From contig JAZBQD010000014.1 of the NCBI GenBank assembly GCA_036583965.1, positions 38,798,990 through 38,862,989 of the forward strand: 64,000 nt of DNA, given 5' to 3'. The stretch comes from Prunella strophiata (lineage: Eukaryota > Chordata > Aves > Passeriformes > Prunellidae). A program made the translations under genes and the position numbers. Below, piece after piece: positions 1 through 13,371 of the stretch; within the stretch, counting starts at the first letter, position 1, and the number at the start of each line of letters is the position of its first letter. The notes beneath the pieces are model-generated. The model worked only from the letters and a program-made list of their open reading frames with translations. It was not told the origin of the DNA and searched no databases.

Positions 1-3000
1 GATGTTAGCTGAGAAGACATCAGCATCTCCAGATTGTGAGTTTTTGGTTTAACTACTAGGAAACATGTCTCTATTGAAATACTTCTTTGCCATTGAATTT
101 GGTTTTGATTTCCTTCAAGCTGAATCTTTTCACTAGATATCTTTGTTGTTTTGCACTAGGTACTTGTGAAAGATAAATTAAGTGTTTCAGAAATTGAAGT
201 CTTGCTGCAGTTGGAAATAGCCATTCAATATCCACATGTCACCCAGTGTAAAATAATACCATTTTCACACATATGTTGAATAATTCATGTTATGTATAGA
301 AATTTAAAGTTCTGTCTATGGAGGTGTATATCAATCAGGAGAATGACACAGCCAGTTACATCTTTTCTGAGGCAGAGGGTAGACCCGAAGTCATTCAGCT
401 ATTTCCAAACATGCAACATTTCAAAGTACTAATGCAGTGTTAGTTTCCTAAATGCATCATTTAGTACTGGTATGGACTTTCAGGGCTTTTGTTCCAGTTG
501 TGGTAAAAGTGGACGATTCTATGGATCAATCGAGTAATTGATAATAGTTTTCATTTCCTGGGGGATTATATGCTGTTTTCCTAGTGTCACCCCAAAACTT
601 TAAACTGTGGATTTCATTTATTTTCTGGTTCTAGCTCTCTGATCAGTGCATGGTTCCTACCACATCCTAGCATTGTGAATTATATAGTGTACTTAAGCCA
701 AGAGTTGAAAGTGTAGTGATGACAACTAACAAATTGCCTTAATAATCTTGTTAAGGATGGATATGAAAAGGAATATAAATATAAATTAGGATGATAGAAA
801 AGACACACTGCATTAAATTACACCATGTTAGTAGTTTCACCATTGCTGTAAGTATAGGCATGAATTAGACCAGCTGAACAGACAGTTATACTGTCTATTA
901 ACTGTCAGAGTTATGCAGTTCTCTCTGCTTTTTGTACCAGTCACATTGCTGCAGTGCTACAATGACTTCTCTCTGTTTGTCCATTCATCTTTTTTTCTGA
1001 AATGTATTAAGAATGTGCAACAAACTCCTTCTTCCAAGGCACAGAGCTCTTTTTCCCCCCAGTTTTCAAGGAAGCTCACGTTTTTTATAAGGTCTGATGA
1101 GTTCTATACTGAGGGAAAACTCATATGGTGAGCCCTTCCCAAAGATGCATTCTCTACATTGAAACACTTAAATGTTGTCCTGTAAACAGATAAGACTCAT
1201 ATAAAAGAAATACCAATAAATGAAAGCACTTGAAAAATAATGTGAAATATATCTGTATTTCATGTAGAGTTGTAAATAACTTTGTAGAATGAAGCAATAG
1301 TTTAATATTTCAAAGCTGGGGAATCTACTTTCTCAGTGGAAAAAAAAAAGTACATTAAGTATGCTATTGCTTTCTTCACCTGCACATTAAAATGTATATC
1401 TTTACTTGGATTGTATAGAAAAGCTTTTCATAGAATTAAAGTCAAATTCGTTGTGACAGTTCATCGTGATTAATCACCAGTTTTTCTGATTATCTGAAAT
1501 AAGTCTGTTTTTCAATGTTGAAAAATAGGAATCTACAAGGAATTATACACAGTGGGAAACATCAGTCATTTGTATAAAATCTGAAAGATGGGAAGTATGT
1601 CATATTAATGGATGCTTGTGTATTTTATTTGGATGTTAGTGTAACCTTTCTTTTGTTACCTTAAAAACAGGTGGTGAGGTGCAGAGAGACTCATAGAATT
1701 TTGGCTGAAAGATGACTGGCAAGTCACCACGTCTTTGAGAGTTTTTCATGGCCTCCCACAATTGCTTGGTGTAGGCACCAGGGGTAAAGGAGAAATATTA
1801 AGCTGGATACAAGTGCAGTTTGATACAGGTTTCCATGAAAGAAACTGTTGTGTGTTTCTGAGCATCATGAGGGTTTTAAAAGTTGTTAAAGGCAGAATGA
1901 GTCCCAAGGGCCGTGAAGGAACCTTGAAAAACTCATTTTGTACCCTACTCAGCTTCAGTTTCAGAATAAACAGGACAGTAGGTGAAGTACTAAGTGGCTC
2001 AGTCTTCTAGGCTGGAGCTTGATATAGGTGTTAATATTGGAAGACTTTCTGTATTTCTGTACTATACAAATTTGCGAGGACTTTAAAAAATTACAAATAA
2101 TTACTATGTCTGTACATGCAGAAGTAGTGCTTGGGCACAGATTAAGTATTGGACTAATTTTGAAGGAAGTTATTAAACCATAAAGTCTAAAATTCTGACA
2201 TTTTACTTGGTAGCAATTTTAATACAGAGATATTTACTGTGCCACAGATAGAGGAGTGCTGTATATAAGGCATTCAGGTGAAGTTCTAATTGGGAGTTAA
2301 ATTATTCCCAGCCTTAGTAAGAAGCTAAATTCCTTGGGATGAGGAAAATTTTCAAAGATTGAGATGAAAGATTTCAAACAGGATCACATTCTGTTTTATA
2401 GCTGGTTCTTAATGAGTTTTACTTCATAAGTCTATGTTTTAATTATCTTCTGTGTATTGGCCTGAGCCATCCAGTATGTCTGCATGTGTTAATTCTTTCA
2501 AAAGTTATTTATATATGAATAATTTTTTCTGAATTCTCTGCACATTAATTAGTCTTGTAGGGTTTGGTTCTCCAAGCATCTGCATAAGTATTTGAAAAAT
2601 CACATCCCGGTGAAAATACTGCTGCAGCTTGTGTCTTAATAGAAAAAGTAGAACTCGTTTGAAAAAATCACATTAAAATGAGTATTGGGAAGCATTTTGC
2701 TGTCGTTCCCACTTCATTTCGTCAGAATTCTGGTGATGGTGTGTCTCTGATAACTGTGTTAACAACTGTGAAATGCAGGTCATTAGGGAGATTAGGCTGG
2801 CAGCCAGTTGCATTGTTATTACCTTCCAAACTCACGGCGCTTGGTAAATTATGAAGTACTGCGAGAGATGTAGCTGTATGTTTTCTGTATTTCTTGAAAA
2901 CTTTTCAAGGATATTGTATATGCTAAACAAACATTTCTAATGCTGCAGTAGGGTTCTTAATTGGATAGAATATGTAACATACAGTCATAGATTTGTATCC

Positions 3001-4388
3001 CCAGAAATGATAAATGATAGTGGTTGGAGTTGCTCTTATGCAAATGTAATTACTGGCAGGAAGAAGCAGCACTTGACTTCATTATGCATTCTGCTTTTGT
3101 CTTTTTGGTGGCTTTGCAGCATTATGCTTGTACATTACTACGACCATCTTTGGTATTTGCTAGAAAACTGTGTACCATATTTATGCAGGTATTAAAACAG
3201 TAAGCATGTATTAGTAGGTGAGACATTTGGATGGATATAGATTTATATGCATACAGGAAAGCACATATGGCATGCATATAGATAATGCTTTGTCGTTTTG
3301 CACATTCTGAGAGATATGAAACTTGTTATAAGCAAAATCAGCCTCAAGAGAATCAAACTACAGTGAAAGAGCCTTGAAAAACTTACTTGGTGACACCCAT
3401 TATACTGTGAGTTGCTGTTGCAGAAGCATGTGCTGAGCATTAGACTGATGTTTGACATGTGGCAAGTGTCTTGTTTTTCAGCCCTTGCATATCCACTTCA
3501 ACTGCAGTAGCTCAGGCACTATGACATCTTCAGGATATTCTCACAGATCACAGCAAGATTTGGCAAAAGTATTTCGTTTGCAGTTAGGAGCTTCTGCAAG
3601 TCATCCTTCAACTTGAAAAAATTCTGGTTTTAGTTTTTCCTACTTTGTTGAACCAAATTCCCTTTGAAACAAAAAGTAGGATTTATAGTGTAAGTTTTAT
3701 TGATTCAGGTTTTCAAAACCTTCTCAAAAGACCTCCAATTTCACACTTGCATTTCCTCTGCAGAACTTTAGAAGGCTAGGACATTTGCCTCAGATTTCAT
3801 CTTGCTTTAATTTGAGATTAACAGTTCAGAGAATACAAAACAACAACAAAAAAAGGCACTTCGGCCTGTCTGCTTCTTTAATACTGTTGTGATTTCATTA
3901 TCTATTTTATTTTCAAGTCATGTATAAGAATCTTTGTAATTTTCCTGGTGATTCAGACTTCTATAAAGTTTGGCTTCCAGAGAGGAAGGTTGTTTGCAAA
4001 AGCAATAGGCCTTCCAGCTCTAAGTCTTTTTTAGTGCAACACTCTAGAAATTAGAGTGCTGAATAAAATGGCAGTGCTGAAACTCTGTATTCTGTAGTAT
4101 GTTTAATTAATACATTCTTTTTAATAGCCTTTAGCTATTTGCCTGTTATGAAAATAAGGATGTACTTGAGTGAATAACTTGAGGCTTCTTTTACCTGTAT
4201 ATAAAATAATTTGGACTAATAAATGTAATTTTAGCAATCCATAGCATGTGTAAGATTTAGAAATGTAGCTGATACTGTTTTAGCAGTTCTACATCTAATA
4301 TTTCTGAACAAAAAAGTTCAGGCTCTTTAAAAAAGTCTCTGAAGGAACTACTCAATCAAGTATGATAAATGATAGGGACAGTTAACTT

Positions 4389-4420
4389 AAAAAATAAATT
4401 AAATTAAATTCATTAAATTC
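4389..4420. repeat. AAATT-rich low-complexity stretch
   Basis: A/T-only imperfect repeats of AAATT and TAAATT lie in the upstream intron. This is ordinary intronic low-complexity sequence. Confidence 0.6.
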
Positions 4421-5028
4421 TTTTAACAAGAAGTGTGGGAAAGCCAGCAGGTGAAATGTGACAGGGTTTTTCACTGAGGTTAGAGGCATAAGTGTCCATG
4501 TTCCCTACGTGATGTACATGAGAATTGGCCATCACAAGGTGAGAGCTCAGGTGGACAGAGGTGACACACCACTTGCATTTAGCTTGAATTAGCCTGCAGG
4601 TGATTCTGAGAGTGTGCTGAGCTGGGGGTTGAGTCCACAGAAAGATGGAGTTTTCCACACCAGCTCCCCAGCCTGTGCATTTCTCTTCTGAAGGTGCATG
4701 CCCATATGTACCCTTTCTTAACAAACTCAAGAGAGACAGAGAATGGAAGAAGCCACTCTTTTCTTTAAAAATCTGGGTGCCCCCCCATGTGATTTTCCAT
4801 TTTGTCAGTATGTGAGAACATAGGTTTCACTCTTTAATCCTGAAGAATTCAAACCTTTACCTTCCACTTGCACACAACAAAAGAAGTCCCTGAGTCACAC
4901 CACTGCAATGGTTGCATTAAATATGTACTCCTTTTTCTTGTCGTGGTACACAGTAATGGAATTTGTGCTGACAAAGTTTTGGACGAAGATGAGAGAAAGC
5001 AGAAGATAAATTGTACCCTTGCTTCTTA

Positions 5029-5047
5029 CAGGAAGTTGGACTTCCTG
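5029..5047. repeat. Short perfect inverted repeat, 8-bp arms
   Basis: CAGGAAGT (5029-5036) is followed by a TGG loop and its exact complement ACTTCCTG (5040-5047). The arms contain GGAA, the ETS-factor core, on both strands. A repeat of this length can arise by chance in 64 kb, so no function is claimed. Confidence 0.5.
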
Positions 5048-5247
5048 GGGAAGGGTCTTTTTGACTTCTCCTTCTGGGAATATTTCACTGTTCCACATGA
5101 AAGAGACTGCAGATAAAACCAAATTTGTATCCCTCTGAAAGGCCACCTGAACAGTGGGTCACGTTTCCTTTACTAGGCAGTTTATCCAGCCAATGACAAA
5201 TGGTCTTCTTAAAGTCCTTTAAGGTCTGATTTAATTAAATTTCCAGG

Positions 5248-5265
5248 CAAAACAAACAAACAAAC
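5248..5265. repeat. (CAAA)n microsatellite
   Basis: Four to five tandem CAAA-like units lie in the intron. This is a simple repeat with no associated feature. Confidence 0.7.
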
Positions 5266-7626
5266 ATAAAACCACCTCAGAATAGTATCAAGGATGATAG
5301 AGTTATTTAGGCAGAAGGATGCCTAAAATTTCTGAGTAACAATCAGATTCTTCCAGCTGCTTCATCCTGTAAAAAACAAGATATAAAAACTACTTTTTCA
5401 GGTATTATGGGACCTTACTTTACATGGAAGTTGTGGTTTTCTCTCTCTGTGGAGAATTGCATGCCTTCAGAGGCTGGTGGCCCAGAGCAAGGAATTTTAG
5501 GGATGCATTATGGGAATCTGGAGACCTAAAAGCCATTATGAAGTTTCTGTGTAGGTATACAGCATCAACACTGAATCTATCCTCCAAGCTGTCTTGAATC
5601 TCATTGCTGATATTTCATATTCTGTGGTATAATAAAAACAAATGTGGTTTTCACTGGCATTTGTCTTTATAGAATGTGGCAGATGGAAACTGCATCTCTC
5701 AAAAGTTTGAAGTTTGTTGTTGTTTTTCTTCATCTTAAATGTTGTGTGGAAATTTATCTGCCAACATTCAGCTGTCTGGGGTAGGGTATAATGGAAATTG
5801 TATCCTTGCCAATTTAAGAGTCCCTGCAAGGCATTACTGACTATATATATATTTGCATAATGAAGCATAGCAGTATTTCTGTATAAAGTTTTTGCAAGAT
5901 TTTCCCTGTAATGTATTACAGTTAATATTTAGGTACTGGATTGAGACAACCCACTCCAACTCAGGATAGCATTTAAGTGCACACAACTGAACTTTATAGG
6001 CCTGCTTAAATCTCATTGGCTTGGTATGTTTAAGTACAGTGCTGAATTATTAAGCTCCTCAACTAGTTTATTTGGAAATATTACCTGTGTAGTTTTATGG
6101 TTTTGGTAGATTGTGAGATATTTCAGTGGAAAAGGGAACTTAGTTTTCTTGAAGCTTTTTGTACCTCATTGTTCTCTAATCTCTTTTAAGTGTTGGACAG
6201 ATTAGTTATGATTAGACAGTTACAATTTTGACTGTGATATATTTTATTGATGTACTGTAATATCAAGAGAGGACAAACCCAAATGTCCTGTATCAGAAAA
6301 TAAAAGTAGTACTATGTCATTTACCCCAGTACAATGCAGTGCATTCCTGGGTGCAAAATTGTTTCCTTGACCTCTTAGTATCCACAAAGAGATGGAAGAA
6401 AGGCAAAGACCATTAGAGCAATCTCAGTATTATTTGAACAGCAGTGGGATGCATTTTCCCAGTGCACCTGGGTCAACATGGGAGTCTCAGAATCCAGTAT
6501 GTGTTACCTGGCTTTCCATTACTAATGCAGAACCATCTGCACATTTGTACTTTTCTGAACAGGACTAATGCCTAATAAGAATGCCAAAATACTGTAATAA
6601 GCTCAAACCCAGTGAAAAGAAAAAGCTATATATGTGCTTTATAAATGTATTTATCAAATGGAATGTGTTTTATCTTAGTTGAAAAATCAGCTTTCAGTTG
6701 TAGCAATCATTAATTGACAGAAGTGAAATTATGTTTTCTAAGTAACAGTAGTACTTTAGCACATTTCAGAGTTGACATATTCTTTGTTGGGCATAAAATA
6801 CTCTTTGAGAGTATTAATCAACCTACTCTACACAGCATTAAGTGCTTGTAGCTTGTTTTATTGGGCATCACTGATACTTGACATTTATAGAAAGCAATGC
6901 ATCTGGTGCATATATTAGTAAGAGTCATTTTAAATTAGTCATCTGGGTATAACTACAGACACTAGGGAAATACCAAGCTTAGCCAGATATGGCATTTAAA
7001 TGGATTGGGTCAGATTGCTTGAGAGAAGACATAAAATTACAAAACTAAACCAGCACTCACCCTGTCAGGTCATCTGTGTTAATATCAGTTAGGATATTGT
7101 GCTGTCAGATTTGTAATGGGATTGCAGGATATGGCCCCTTTGTCTGTTGGTGAAGAAAGATGTTTTGTTGCATTTTCTCTTTGACAATTCTCATGTCGGG
7201 TGATTTCTTGTTCCATTTGGTTTTGGACGAGGGATTATATTACTGCTACTGAAAGTGATGCTCTAATATAATTTACAATTCACCAGAATAATTGTGAGAG
7301 TTGTGCAAACTCCTTTGTATCTCCTCTAATTCCCACTGGCTTGATTAGCAACACATTTGCTCTTACATAGGCTGAGAAAGTGATAATTAGCTCTGCCTTT
7401 ATGAATAAAGCTTGGAAAAGTCTTTTTTGACAAGTCATGAATTTGGTGAGAAGCACGAGGTAGCTAGAGATCAGAAATATGTGCATTTTCAAGGATGATT
7501 ACTGCCAGTAATTTTGACTGAAAAAGAAAGATGATTTCCCCAGATGCTGCAGTGTCTTATTTCAGCATTTTCAAAATTAGATCTGTCCTCTTTCCTTTCA
7601 AAATATTTTGGAGTTTTTTACTGGGG

Positions 7627-7649
7627 TTTTTTTTTTTTTTTTTTTTTTT
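7627..7649. repeat. Poly-T tract (T23)
   Basis: An uninterrupted run of 23 T is flanked by GGGG on the left and CCC on the right. On the minus strand it would be a poly-A run. The sequence to its right, read on the minus strand, shows no polyadenylation signal or gene-like body, so I do not read it as the tail of a retrocopy. Confidence 0.85.
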
Positions 7650-9462
7650 CCCTTAAAAAAACCATGTTTTTAAGGATTAAGTAACTTTAGAATTAAAGGA
7701 AGCATTGCATTTTGGATCAGAAATAATACTTCAGGTTGACCCAAAAAGTTATTTAATACTGTATTATTCTTCAACATTATCTGTTTCTTTAAATTCAAAT
7801 TCTTCCCCCCCTTTTTTGTTTACTTTTCGTGTTTAAAACTGTCATCAGTTCAGTTCTAATCTAGAATTTATATGAAAAATCACTTGAAAGTTTCCAGTAA
7901 AATGGATGTAATTTATTTTGCAGAGCAGATACAATATCTCTACATAAACCAGACATTGCCTCAAAGTATCTTATTAGAATATCACACTTTACCAAACAGC
8001 TGGTGTATGTTAGCAGCTTTACAAACATGTTCTATAATAATCAGATATGAGAGCAGATATATTGCTTCCTCCAGTTTCCTGGAAGGACTTGCAAACCAAG
8101 AACTGGTGGTTCCCACTGGAGTCTTGTATTTTCAGGAGGTATAGACTCAGCCTTCTGAGGTGGTGTATTCAGTCCCTTTTCTGATGCATGACTGGCAGCT
8201 GAGCCAGGATGATGCAGTTGTGGGGGTTCAGAGAGGTGTCTTGGTCTCTAGCAGCCATGTGGAAGATGGGAATTGGCCATATCCATCAGGAATGAGAGCC
8301 AGAGTAATTGCTGTGATGTGCTGCAGATCCTTCTGTATGCATTCAGTTATGTAGTCATTTTGAATGTTAAAATGATCATACTGAATATCAGTTTCTATTG
8401 TATCCCTTCTGATCAGAGTCTATGAAAGAAGAGGGACCCTTTCTTTATACAGGTCTGTGCACTGGGTGAGTGTAACTTCATTTTGTTGCTGAGTGGGTTT
8501 TTGATGCAGAGGTGCTGAAGCAGGTGCTCCCTTCTCTGGCTCCACTGGAGCTTGTCTGGCTTGCAAGGGGGTTCTCTGAGCTTCTGTGCCTAAGGCAGGG
8601 ATGGTTTGCCTTGCTTAACCCCTTCCCTCTTCCTGCTGAAACTACTAGGTTTTATTCCAGTATTTAATTATGTGGATGCAGTTTCTCTTCTGATAAGTAG
8701 ACATTGTGGTGTACCTAGTCAGCTTGTGTGGAATGTTTCTAACGATGCTATAGTAACTTCCCAATAAATACTTATCTGTTTAACTGCCTTTGCACAGAAA
8801 ACAGTTCAGATCTCCCTGGGGAACAGGCAAATGATGCTACTATTTGGTGCATTCCAGATATATTTTGCTGTCTGTTCTGTTTTCCTCTTGTCTCATGTAA
8901 TCTTTTGTGCCTGCATGTGATTGTCAAGTTGAGTATTCTGCAAATGAGAACACAAGAAAATCTTTAATTTAGGAAACAAAATGCTGTATCAATACATATC
9001 AATTGAGTATGTGCCAAGTGACTGTGTGCCAACTGTTTTTGGGGAATGCTGGGGAGTCATCTTGGTGGGCAATATTATTCAAGTTCTTACCCGTTTGTGC
9101 TTTTCATCTTCCACCTCATGTCCCAGGATGCAAAACCCATGTTTAAAGCTTCTGGTCTTCATTATTGACTTTATATTATGACAAGAAGGTAGTGCATCCT
9201 TGGAAGTTGACATGGATTGTTTATTTTTTGCAGTTAAGGGAAGTAAAGTGTAGTAAATACTTCATGCTGTTACTAAGAGCACTAGGAAACTCCTACCATC
9301 TGCAGAAATAAATTTCCTTGAGCAGAAATAGTTGTGCATAAGGCTTTAATGAACAGGATTTTTTTGTCCATGCGTTCTCCATGTATCTTTGTTCTGTGTG
9401 CCTGGAGTTGGACAGCTTCAGACAATTTTGCTGTAAGTTGAAATGGCTGAGAGATTCAGGGG

Positions 9463-9477
9463 AAAAAAAAAAAAAAA
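9463..9477. repeat. Poly-A tract (A15)
   Basis: Simple A-run in the intron. No AATAAA or coding-like sequence directly upstream suggests a processed pseudogene. Confidence 0.8.
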
Positions 9478-10287
9478 GAATTGTTGTGCAGTGGAATCTC
9501 CTAGAACAGCAGTACTGTGGTTGTTCAGTTTTGTAGCAGAAGATTAAACATACTCCTGCACACACAGTGGGTTGTGCAACCCTGTTCACATAAACTGTTA
9601 GTCATTTCCAAGCACAGGAGAAGATGGAGCTGCCACCTTGCCCTGCATGTTTCTGAAGGCTGCAGGAGGAGACATCCTCCCCCCTCTTTGCTTAGGGCAG
9701 GCTAAGGGAAGGGATGACTCTGTGTTTCCTGTACAAGAAAGCATTTGCATCGGTTTTCCAATGACTACAGCCATGGTTTTTGTCCTTCCTCCCCTGGAAG
9801 ACTGCCTGTTCCCAGCAATGGCTTCTTATGGACCCATTCCCACTTGCTTTTAGAGGTGAAATGTGCTTCTTCCAGCCTCTCTCTCTGCTTTGTTCTTAGT
9901 TTTTGTCTGTGGTTGTGGCTCTCCCTCCCTTACTTGCTGGTTCTTAGGGAAAGACACTGTCAGTTAGTTTTTGTATTGTGTGAGGATTATGCACACACTC
10001 AAGAGGCCGGTGCAGCCCTGTGTTTGCTTATACAGAGGTAAGCATGGCATAGATAGTGAAATCAGTGCTGGTTTCTTAATCAGGTCTGCCTTCCAGGACA
10101 GTGCAGGAATGACTTCCTGGTTTTGAAGTCTCCTGTCCTTAAATGTGAACTGATTTAGGATGGGTTTTCTCCCATAATTAATTTAAAATTTTATAGAGGT
10201 TTCAAGAGATGGTAGGAGAGGGGAAAGTGGGAAAGGGCTTTGTAGTGCTCCACCTGTGGTACTCTTTGCACCTACTTAGCATCTTTA

Positions 10288-10530
10288 TAGAATCACAGCA
10301 TCACAGAATCATTTTGGTTGGAAAAGGCCTTTAGTACATATTTACTCAGTCCAGCCATTAAAACTGCACTGCCAAGTCCACCACAAAAACATGACCCAAA
10401 GTGCCACATCTCCACATCTTTTAAATACATCTGGGTATGGTGACTCAACTGCCTCTCTGAGCAGCCTGTGCCACTGCTTTACAATTCTTTCCCCTGAAGA
10501 AATTTTTCCTACTACCCAGTCTAATTTGGA
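10288..10530 (-). mobile_element. CR1 LINE fragment, 5'-truncated (3' end at left)
   Basis: The left edge carries the paired AATCACAG / CACAGAATCA motif, then TTTTGGTTGGAAAAGGCC. These correspond to the reverse complement of the CR1 3' terminus. Further CR1 landmarks follow in order: GCACTGCCAAGTCCACCAC, AAGTGCCACATC, TTTTAAATACATC, and GAAGAAATTTTTCCT near the right edge. CR1 is a non-LTR retrotransposon whose copies are usually severely 5'-truncated and lack poly-A tails, as here. No reverse-transcriptase or ORF1 sequence remains. The right boundary is approximate, because similarity to the remembered consensus fades near 10530. Gaps and substitutions suggest an old, inactive copy. Confidence 0.85.
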
Positions 10531-13371
10531 TGTTTCTGGCTGACCATGCAGTCCGTGCTTTTCCAGACTGAGGTGGCTGTTCCTTGCAGACAGGTATCTG
10601 GTAAACTCAGGATAGCTCCCCAACAGTGTTCTGGCCAAATCTCATGATTTACATGTGGCTTGTCTGGTACCATGTAGGAGATTGTTTCCTCTCTGTCCAG
10701 CCTGAGAGCATGAGTGCTGCTGCTGGTGTCCCTTCTGGTGCTGCTCTGGGGTTAAGGAAAAGACACCGGAGCCTTCTCCTGCTCCTTTGGCTGGGCTCAG
10801 GACCAGGGCTATGCCACTTTCTGGCACTCCATGGTGCAGCTGGCCTGTTGGCCAGTGCATCAGGCCTCCTGCCTCTCCTTCAGGTGACTTTCTCAGCTCT
10901 TCAGCATCTGTTCTGGAGCCTTAGAGAATTCCTGTACGGCATCATCGTGTGTTGGTGGCTTTGACAGCAGTGCGGTTCAGCAGTATTGGTTACCTTTGTG
11001 CACCTTTTAATCACTTTAAATACACAGTCTGTATCTCTGGAACAAGCTCCCTTATGCCCCTTAATCTTCCTGTTTATCACTGTTTGCTCTGGTTTTCTTC
11101 AATATGCCAGTCAAATACTTGAAAAATGTCTGCAGTGATTTTGTAGTATGACTTGTGTAATACAAGTCTTTGATTTCGACAAATTAAGGAATTAATCCTA
11201 TTTAAATTTGAGCAGCCTTTAGATAAATATTGATCTTAATTTTAAAAAATGTTTAGTAATGGAAAATGAACATTATTTCAAAAGTGTTACTGAAAATCAG
11301 TATTAATGATCGAAGAGCTTTTTGGCTTAGCTGTTGAATCAAAGTCATCCAGACCTGCTGATAGTGGACTGCCTACCTTCCTATCTGTTGAACATCATTC
11401 TAAATTATTGTTGAATTAGAAATACACTGTTATTGTCATGATAAGTTATGTAATCCATTGTTTTTTGACAGTTGTGATTCTTCTTCCTAAAAATACTGCA
11501 CAGAGATTTTATAGGGTTTTAATTTTGCCAAACACAGATTTTTTTATTGAAGCCTCAAAACTCTTATAGTTGATCTCTAGTAGTTGATAGTTTGGTTTCT
11601 GTGCATCACCTTCTACTTACTTATGCTTTCTCTCATATCAATGAAATATTAGTGACTTGTAAACTAGGAACTGCATTTCAGCATGGTAAGAACCCTAACT
11701 TGTTCTCAGTCATACTCCTTTTTCAACAAGTCTTAATTATGCATTTTAATTACCTAATTTTACTTTTCTTCTCGCCCCAGTACTTTTATTATTTTCAGCT
11801 TAATTTTTTTCCCTATATGTTAATTGTTCTGACATCTCCTGTCTAGCACACAGGTTTCTAGTTCTGATGCAGACACAATTATCTTCTCTTCCTACTTCCC
11901 ATCTTTAGTAATTTCAAATAAATTAGTTTCCCAAACCTTGATTTTTATTTCTTTTATGCTGGCTGAATATTCATTTGTTCTCTCCAGTCATCCTCCTTTT
12001 ATGGTGTTAGTTTTATTAGCCTGATTGACCTATTTCTTAGAGGGTTGACTCCTGTTCTGCTGCATTGGAGGGCACCTCAGTTGTCAGCCTGGTTCCTTAA
12101 GAAGATGGGCATGTCCCATACAGACAAACCCTTCTGTCTTTGAGGGTTGCTGACACATCTGTTTGCTGGGTTAATCTTGGAACAAAGGGAAGCCTGATGT
12201 TTGACGATCAATGGCGATTTGGGAGGATGTGCAATAAGGAACAGATGTTGCATCCGGATATTTATCCCAGTGCATCCCTGTACTGGCCAACAGTTCCAGT
12301 TTATCCGAGTTGGACCCACACCAGCTGGCTTTTATCCAGATGCCAGACATTTGTCTAAGCAGGGGATGAAAAACCACCAGGCATCTATGAGAAGCGACAT
12401 ATCTCATCACACCAGAGTCACCACAGCCTCTCCAGGCATGCCTGAGGCTTCCTGTGGGAGCAGTGGTGGGAAAAGACAGCCAGGCACAGGTTCTCTGTCA
12501 TTGCCCATTGCCCTGTGGACCTCAACAGCTTCAGTCATTTCATCCTAGGCACAAATCTTTGCTCAGAATGGCTGACCAATGCATTTTGTACAGGCTGTAC
12601 AAATGCAGGCATGGGCAGGCTGGAGCTTAGCTGTCAGTTCACGAGCTTTGGTTTGCACAAACCACCTTTGCTTCGGTAGCACAGTGTTTTGCACAGCAGT
12701 GGTAAGCTCTGGTATGGAGGGCTGCATTGCTTGTGAGTGGGTAGTATTTCCCAGCTGCAGGAAATTGCACTGAAATTCCCTGATCATTACAAATTCTGCA
12801 GCTGTGCTGTTGCCTTTGAGAGGTTTGTCTTCTCTCTTAAAGAGGAGCCCCACCAAAAGAGAAGTCCTCTATCTGCTATGCTTTCCTCTCAAGCAAATAA
12901 TGTGTTTCCTTTGTAATTTCCCATTTTGGGAACTCTTGCATGCCGTGGTGGGAGAGGTGCCAGTGAGTGCTCTCTGTGCTTTCCTGCTGCAGGCAAGGGC
13001 AGTGCGGCCAAACGGGGGAGACAAGGGGAGGATGGCCTAGAGAGAGCTCTGGGAGACACAGCTCTTGGCTGGCAGAGCTGAGGGTAACCTCATTAGATAC
13101 ACTGCTGCAAAGGTAAACAGGGCAAGGGAGAAGGAGAGAAACCTAAATTGCAGTCCTGTGCTGCTGCTGCTCCTGTAGTGCTCAGGGTGGTGACAGCACC
13201 GGGGCTCGGTGTGCTCTGAGCGCACAAGGGTCCGAGTGCAGGGGGGTCAGGGTGTGCACTACAGGGGATGGAGCTGTCCAAATGAGTGCAGAACAAGCTG
13301 TATCTTTTCAAAAGCATTCTCTTTCCTCCTGGATCTGAGTTAACTTTGGGTCAGGCAACTTCCATGCACTC
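10531..13371 (+). other. GRIP1: Intronic stretch between CR1 copies, GC-richer than its surroundings
   Basis: No gene was recognised. Segments 10640-10980, 12060-12560 and 12580-13300 are visibly richer in G+C than the AT-rich intron and contain several overlapping open frames up to about 115 codons. These frames look like by-products of base composition: they have no family motifs, no consistent frame and no splice support. Decayed retroelement sequence is one possible explanation. A 6-bp GC-rich hairpin lies at 10840-10855. Confidence 0.45.

Larger units (their letters stand above)
1..10287 (+). other. GRIP1: Intron upstream of the GRIP1 linker exon, 5' part
   Basis: No coding exon, RNA gene or recognisable transposon was found in this stretch. 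Open frames are short, lack splice context and are not protein-like. Visible items are a T23 tract at 7627-7649, an A15 tract at 9463-9477, a (CAAA)n run near 5248-5265, an AAATT-rich stretch at 4389-4420, and an 8-bp hairpin at 5029-5047. Two stretches (about 2700-2870 and 7180-7420) read like conserved non-coding DNA because of CpG retention or dense TAATTA-like motifs. The assignment as intron rests on the known GRIP1 order, in which the initiator exon precedes the linker exon. No candidate initiator exon was found in the window. Confidence 0.6.

Noticed and set aside
4413..4730. 105-codon minus-strand frame
   Set aside because: Cys/His-rich but with no recognisable metal-binding spacing or family; no exon signals. 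Probably chance.
7627..7649. Poly-T tract as the tail of a minus-strand processed pseudogene
   Set aside because: No polyadenylation signal, coding remnant or target-site duplication could be seen next to it.
12201..12548. 115-codon + strand frame in GC-richer sequence
   Set aside because: Overlaps other equally open frames on both strands, which points to base composition and not coding.
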